From Peribacillus frigoritolerans (lineage in GTDB: Bacteria; Bacillota; Bacilli; Bacillales; DSM-1321): a stretch of DNA of 64,000 nt. Position 1 is the first letter of the stretch. Each line of letters begins with the position of its first letter. Shown here one piece after another: positions 62,577 to 64,000 of the stretch. The DNA lies in NCBI RefSeq assembly GCF_030676415.1, contig NZ_JAUUTW010000009.1, positions 62,001 to 126,000 of the forward strand. Direction: 5' to 3'. The translations under genes and the position numbers were made by a program. The notes below the pieces were generated by a model. It saw only the letters and a list, made by a program, of their open reading frames with translations, had not been told where the DNA came from and searched no databases.

Positions 62577-63074
62577 ATGTCGACCGTACTGATAAACACA
62601 GAAGAAATATATAAGCTCCTGGAAGACGTTAAAGATCCCGAAATTGATACAGTCAGTATTCTGGATTTAGGGATGGTTGAAGACGTTACGGTTTCGGGCC
62701 CGGACGTTTCGGTGAAAATGCTGCCAACTTTTCTAGGGTGCCCGGCATTGTCCATCATTCAAAAAAATGTGGAATCAGCCATAAAACAGCTGCCTGCCGT
62801 AAAAAATGTAAGCGTGGAATTTTTACGTTCCCCTTCCTGGACCTCTGATCGAATTACGGAAAAGGGGAAAGCTGGGTTGAAGGTTTTCGGAATCTCCCCT
62901 CCTCCTCGACAAATGAAAAAAGATGGATCATGGCATGTAGATTGCCCGTATTGTGAATCGACATATGTCACGATGGAAAATATATTCGGTCCAACGGCCT
63001 GCCGCAGCATTTTATATTGCAAAGCATGCAAAAATCCTTTCGAAGCGATGAAACCGATGATTAAAATGATTTAA
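62577..63074 (+). CDS. paaD: PaaD, epoxidase maturation protein
   Basis: A 165-residue MIP18/DUF59-family protein with a C-terminal zinc-ribbon-like part. DVKDPEIDTVSILDLGMVED is the DUF59 motif; CPYCES and CKACKNPF hold four cysteines. PaaD is thought to help assemble metal centres of the epoxidase. AAAAAGGGGAGGGG precedes the ATG. Confidence 0.93.
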   Translation: MSTVLINTEEIYKLLEDVKDPEIDTVSILDLGMVEDVTVSGPDVSVKMLPTFLGCPALSIIQKNVESAIKQLPAVKNVSVEFLRSPSWTSDRITEKGKAGLKVFGISPPPRQMKKDGSWHVDCPYCESTYVTMENIFGPTACRSILYCKACKNPFEAMKPMIKMI

Positions 63075-63094
63075 TAAATTGGAGGTTCTATAAG

Positions 63095-63400
63095 ATGGTA
63101 AAATTAATCGCCCTATACAAACAACCTGAAAACAAGGAAGAATTCGATGAGCACTACTTCAATGTACATGGTCCGATAACGGAAAAAATTCCTGGTCTTC
63201 AAAAAATGGAGGTCACTAAAATAGTCGGGACCCCAATGGGCAAAGACTCTGAGTATTACATTCTATGTGAAATGTATTATGAAGACCACGATGCACTGCA
63301 ACAAGGAATGCGTTCCCCGGAAGGAAAAGCATCAGGGAAAGACCTGATGGGCTTTGCTGGGAAACTAGTAACGATGATGATAGGCGAAGAGATAAAATGA
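63095..63400 (+). CDS. EthD-like ferredoxin-fold protein
   Basis: A 101-residue protein beginning MVKLIALYKQPENKEEFDEH and continuing YFNVHGPITEKIPGL, the EthD dimeric alpha-beta barrel signature. AATTGGAGG precedes the ATG. Its TGA overlaps the ATG of the next gene. EthD-family members accompany oxygenases, but their reaction is mostly unknown. In this operon it takes the place where paaE would be expected. Confidence 0.85.
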   Translation: MVKLIALYKQPENKEEFDEHYFNVHGPITEKIPGLQKMEVTKIVGTPMGKDSEYYILCEMYYEDHDALQQGMRSPEGKASGKDLMGFAGKLVTMMIGEEIK

Positions 63401-64000
63401 ATGCGCTTCAATTCATTGAAACGTCAATCGGGGATGGCATTGGTTATATCTTTTTAAATCGGCCGAAGCAACTGAATGCCCTTAACAGGAAAATGGTCAG
63501 GGAAATAGTTTCAACCATGGAAGCGTTCGACCGGGACCCACAAGTGAAGGTGATCTTGCTATCGGGCAATGGAAAAGCATTTTCCGCTGGAGCTGATATT
63601 GACGAGATGGTGAACGACAATCCGATCAGTATGGAGTTAACGAACCAATTTGCCGATTGGGACCGAATGAGCCTAGTCAAGAAGCCTGTGATTGGTGCAG
63701 TGAAAAGTTTTGTATTCGGTGGTGGTTTTGAACTTGCTTTATCCTGCGATTTCCTGATTGCCGCCAGCGATACCCAGTTTTCCTTTCCGGAAGTGACATT
63801 AGGGGTCATGCCTGGTGCAGGAGGAACCCAAAGGTTAACGAAATTGGTAGGCAAGACGAAGGCACTTGAATGGATATTGACGGCTGAAAGGATAAAGGCA
63901 AAGACAGCTTTGCAATATGGTTTCATTAATAAGATCGTTGCTTCTGAATTGTTAATGGAAGAAACGGTTGATTTTGCTAGAAAGATAGCAAAGCAACCTC
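63397..64000 (+). CDS. Enoyl-CoA hydratase/isomerase (cut by window edge)
   Basis: The first 201 codons of a crotonase-fold enzyme. VKVILLSGNGKAFSAGADID, GGGFELALSCDFLIAASDTQ and FSFPEVTLGVMPGAGGTQRL contain the oxyanion hole and catalytic Glu. The ATG overlaps the TGA of the EthD gene. In phenylacetate catabolism PaaF (hydratase) and PaaG (isomerase) belong here; the GGTQRL form with Glu at PEVTLG favours a hydratase like PaaF. The 3' end is outside the window. Confidence 0.9.
   Translation, partial: MNALQFIETSIGDGIGYIFLNRPKQLNALNRKMVREIVSTMEAFDRDPQVKVILLSGNGKAFSAGADIDEMVNDNPISMELTNQFADWDRMSLVKKPVIGAVKSFVFGGGFELALSCDFLIAASDTQFSFPEVTLGVMPGAGGTQRLTKLVGKTKALEWILTAERIKAKTALQYGFINKIVASELLMEETVDFARKIAKQP

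Overview
The window looks like low-G+C Bacillaceae chromosome. AGGAGG-type ribosome binding sites are strong, TTG and GTG starts are common, cre-like sites recur, and several decayed IS and intergenic repeats are present. Gene content suggests Peribacillus/Bacillus, but I cannot fix the species from sequence alone. Most of the window is catabolic accessory DNA; the right end (about 55-64 kb) reads more like stable chromosome.

Layout. 1-7.6 kb: a split ChrA chromate transporter pair, a DMT exporter, a truncated haemoglobin, a secreted cupredoxin, a 5'-nucleotidase-family phosphoesterase between two IS3-family ends, and decayed genes. 8-16 kb: a GntR regulator followed by an apparent operon for a two-component flavin monooxygenase (HpaB-like oxygenase, nitrilase-superfamily amidase, DUF2848 protein, tandem-duplicated cupin), then a dedicated RibF-like FAD synthetase, a flavin reductase and an IclR regulator. 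16.4-24.5 kb: an MHS-type transporter, an exported amidohydrolase, an APC permease, a cytosolic amidohydrolase and a second nitrilase-superfamily enzyme. Decayed extra copies of the cupin, flavin reductase and nitrilase lie among these genes. 24.5-26.6 kb: repeats, a small gene and a broken IS1182-type transposase.

26.6-54.8 kb is a large ureide (allantoin) and glyoxylate region. It holds a class II aldolase, Tpx, a GntR regulator, an NCS1 permease, two allantoinases, an IclR regulator, a two-subunit transketolase, a DUF1537 acid-sugar kinase, a glyoxylate-carboligase-like ThDP enzyme, a TIM-barrel isomerase, allantoate amidohydrolase, PucR, AllE, a small cupin, an NCS2 permease, malate synthase G and PucG. 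An older puc locus, with broken pucF and an allantoinase stub flanking an intact pucG, is still visible at 52.7-54.8 kb. Allantoin carbon should leave as glyoxylate. Malate synthase G offers one route onward. The carboligase, isomerase, transketolase, kinase and aldolase genes suggest a second route that is not the textbook Gcl-GlxR-GlxK pathway.

55-64 kb: a PaaI-type thioesterase and an ActP/DUF485 symporter pair (minus strand), then phenylacetate catabolism on the plus strand: paaK, a ferredoxin-NADP reductase, a ferredoxin, paaABCD, an EthD-like protein and a cut enoyl-CoA hydratase. No PaaE is visible; the reductase-ferredoxin pair may replace it.

The most unusual signals are regulatory: a 17-bp palindrome close to GTTGCTTAWTAAGCAAC before at least four transcription units of the ureide/glyoxylate region, and long GTATAC-centred palindromes beside the GntR genes and the monooxygenase/transport genes.
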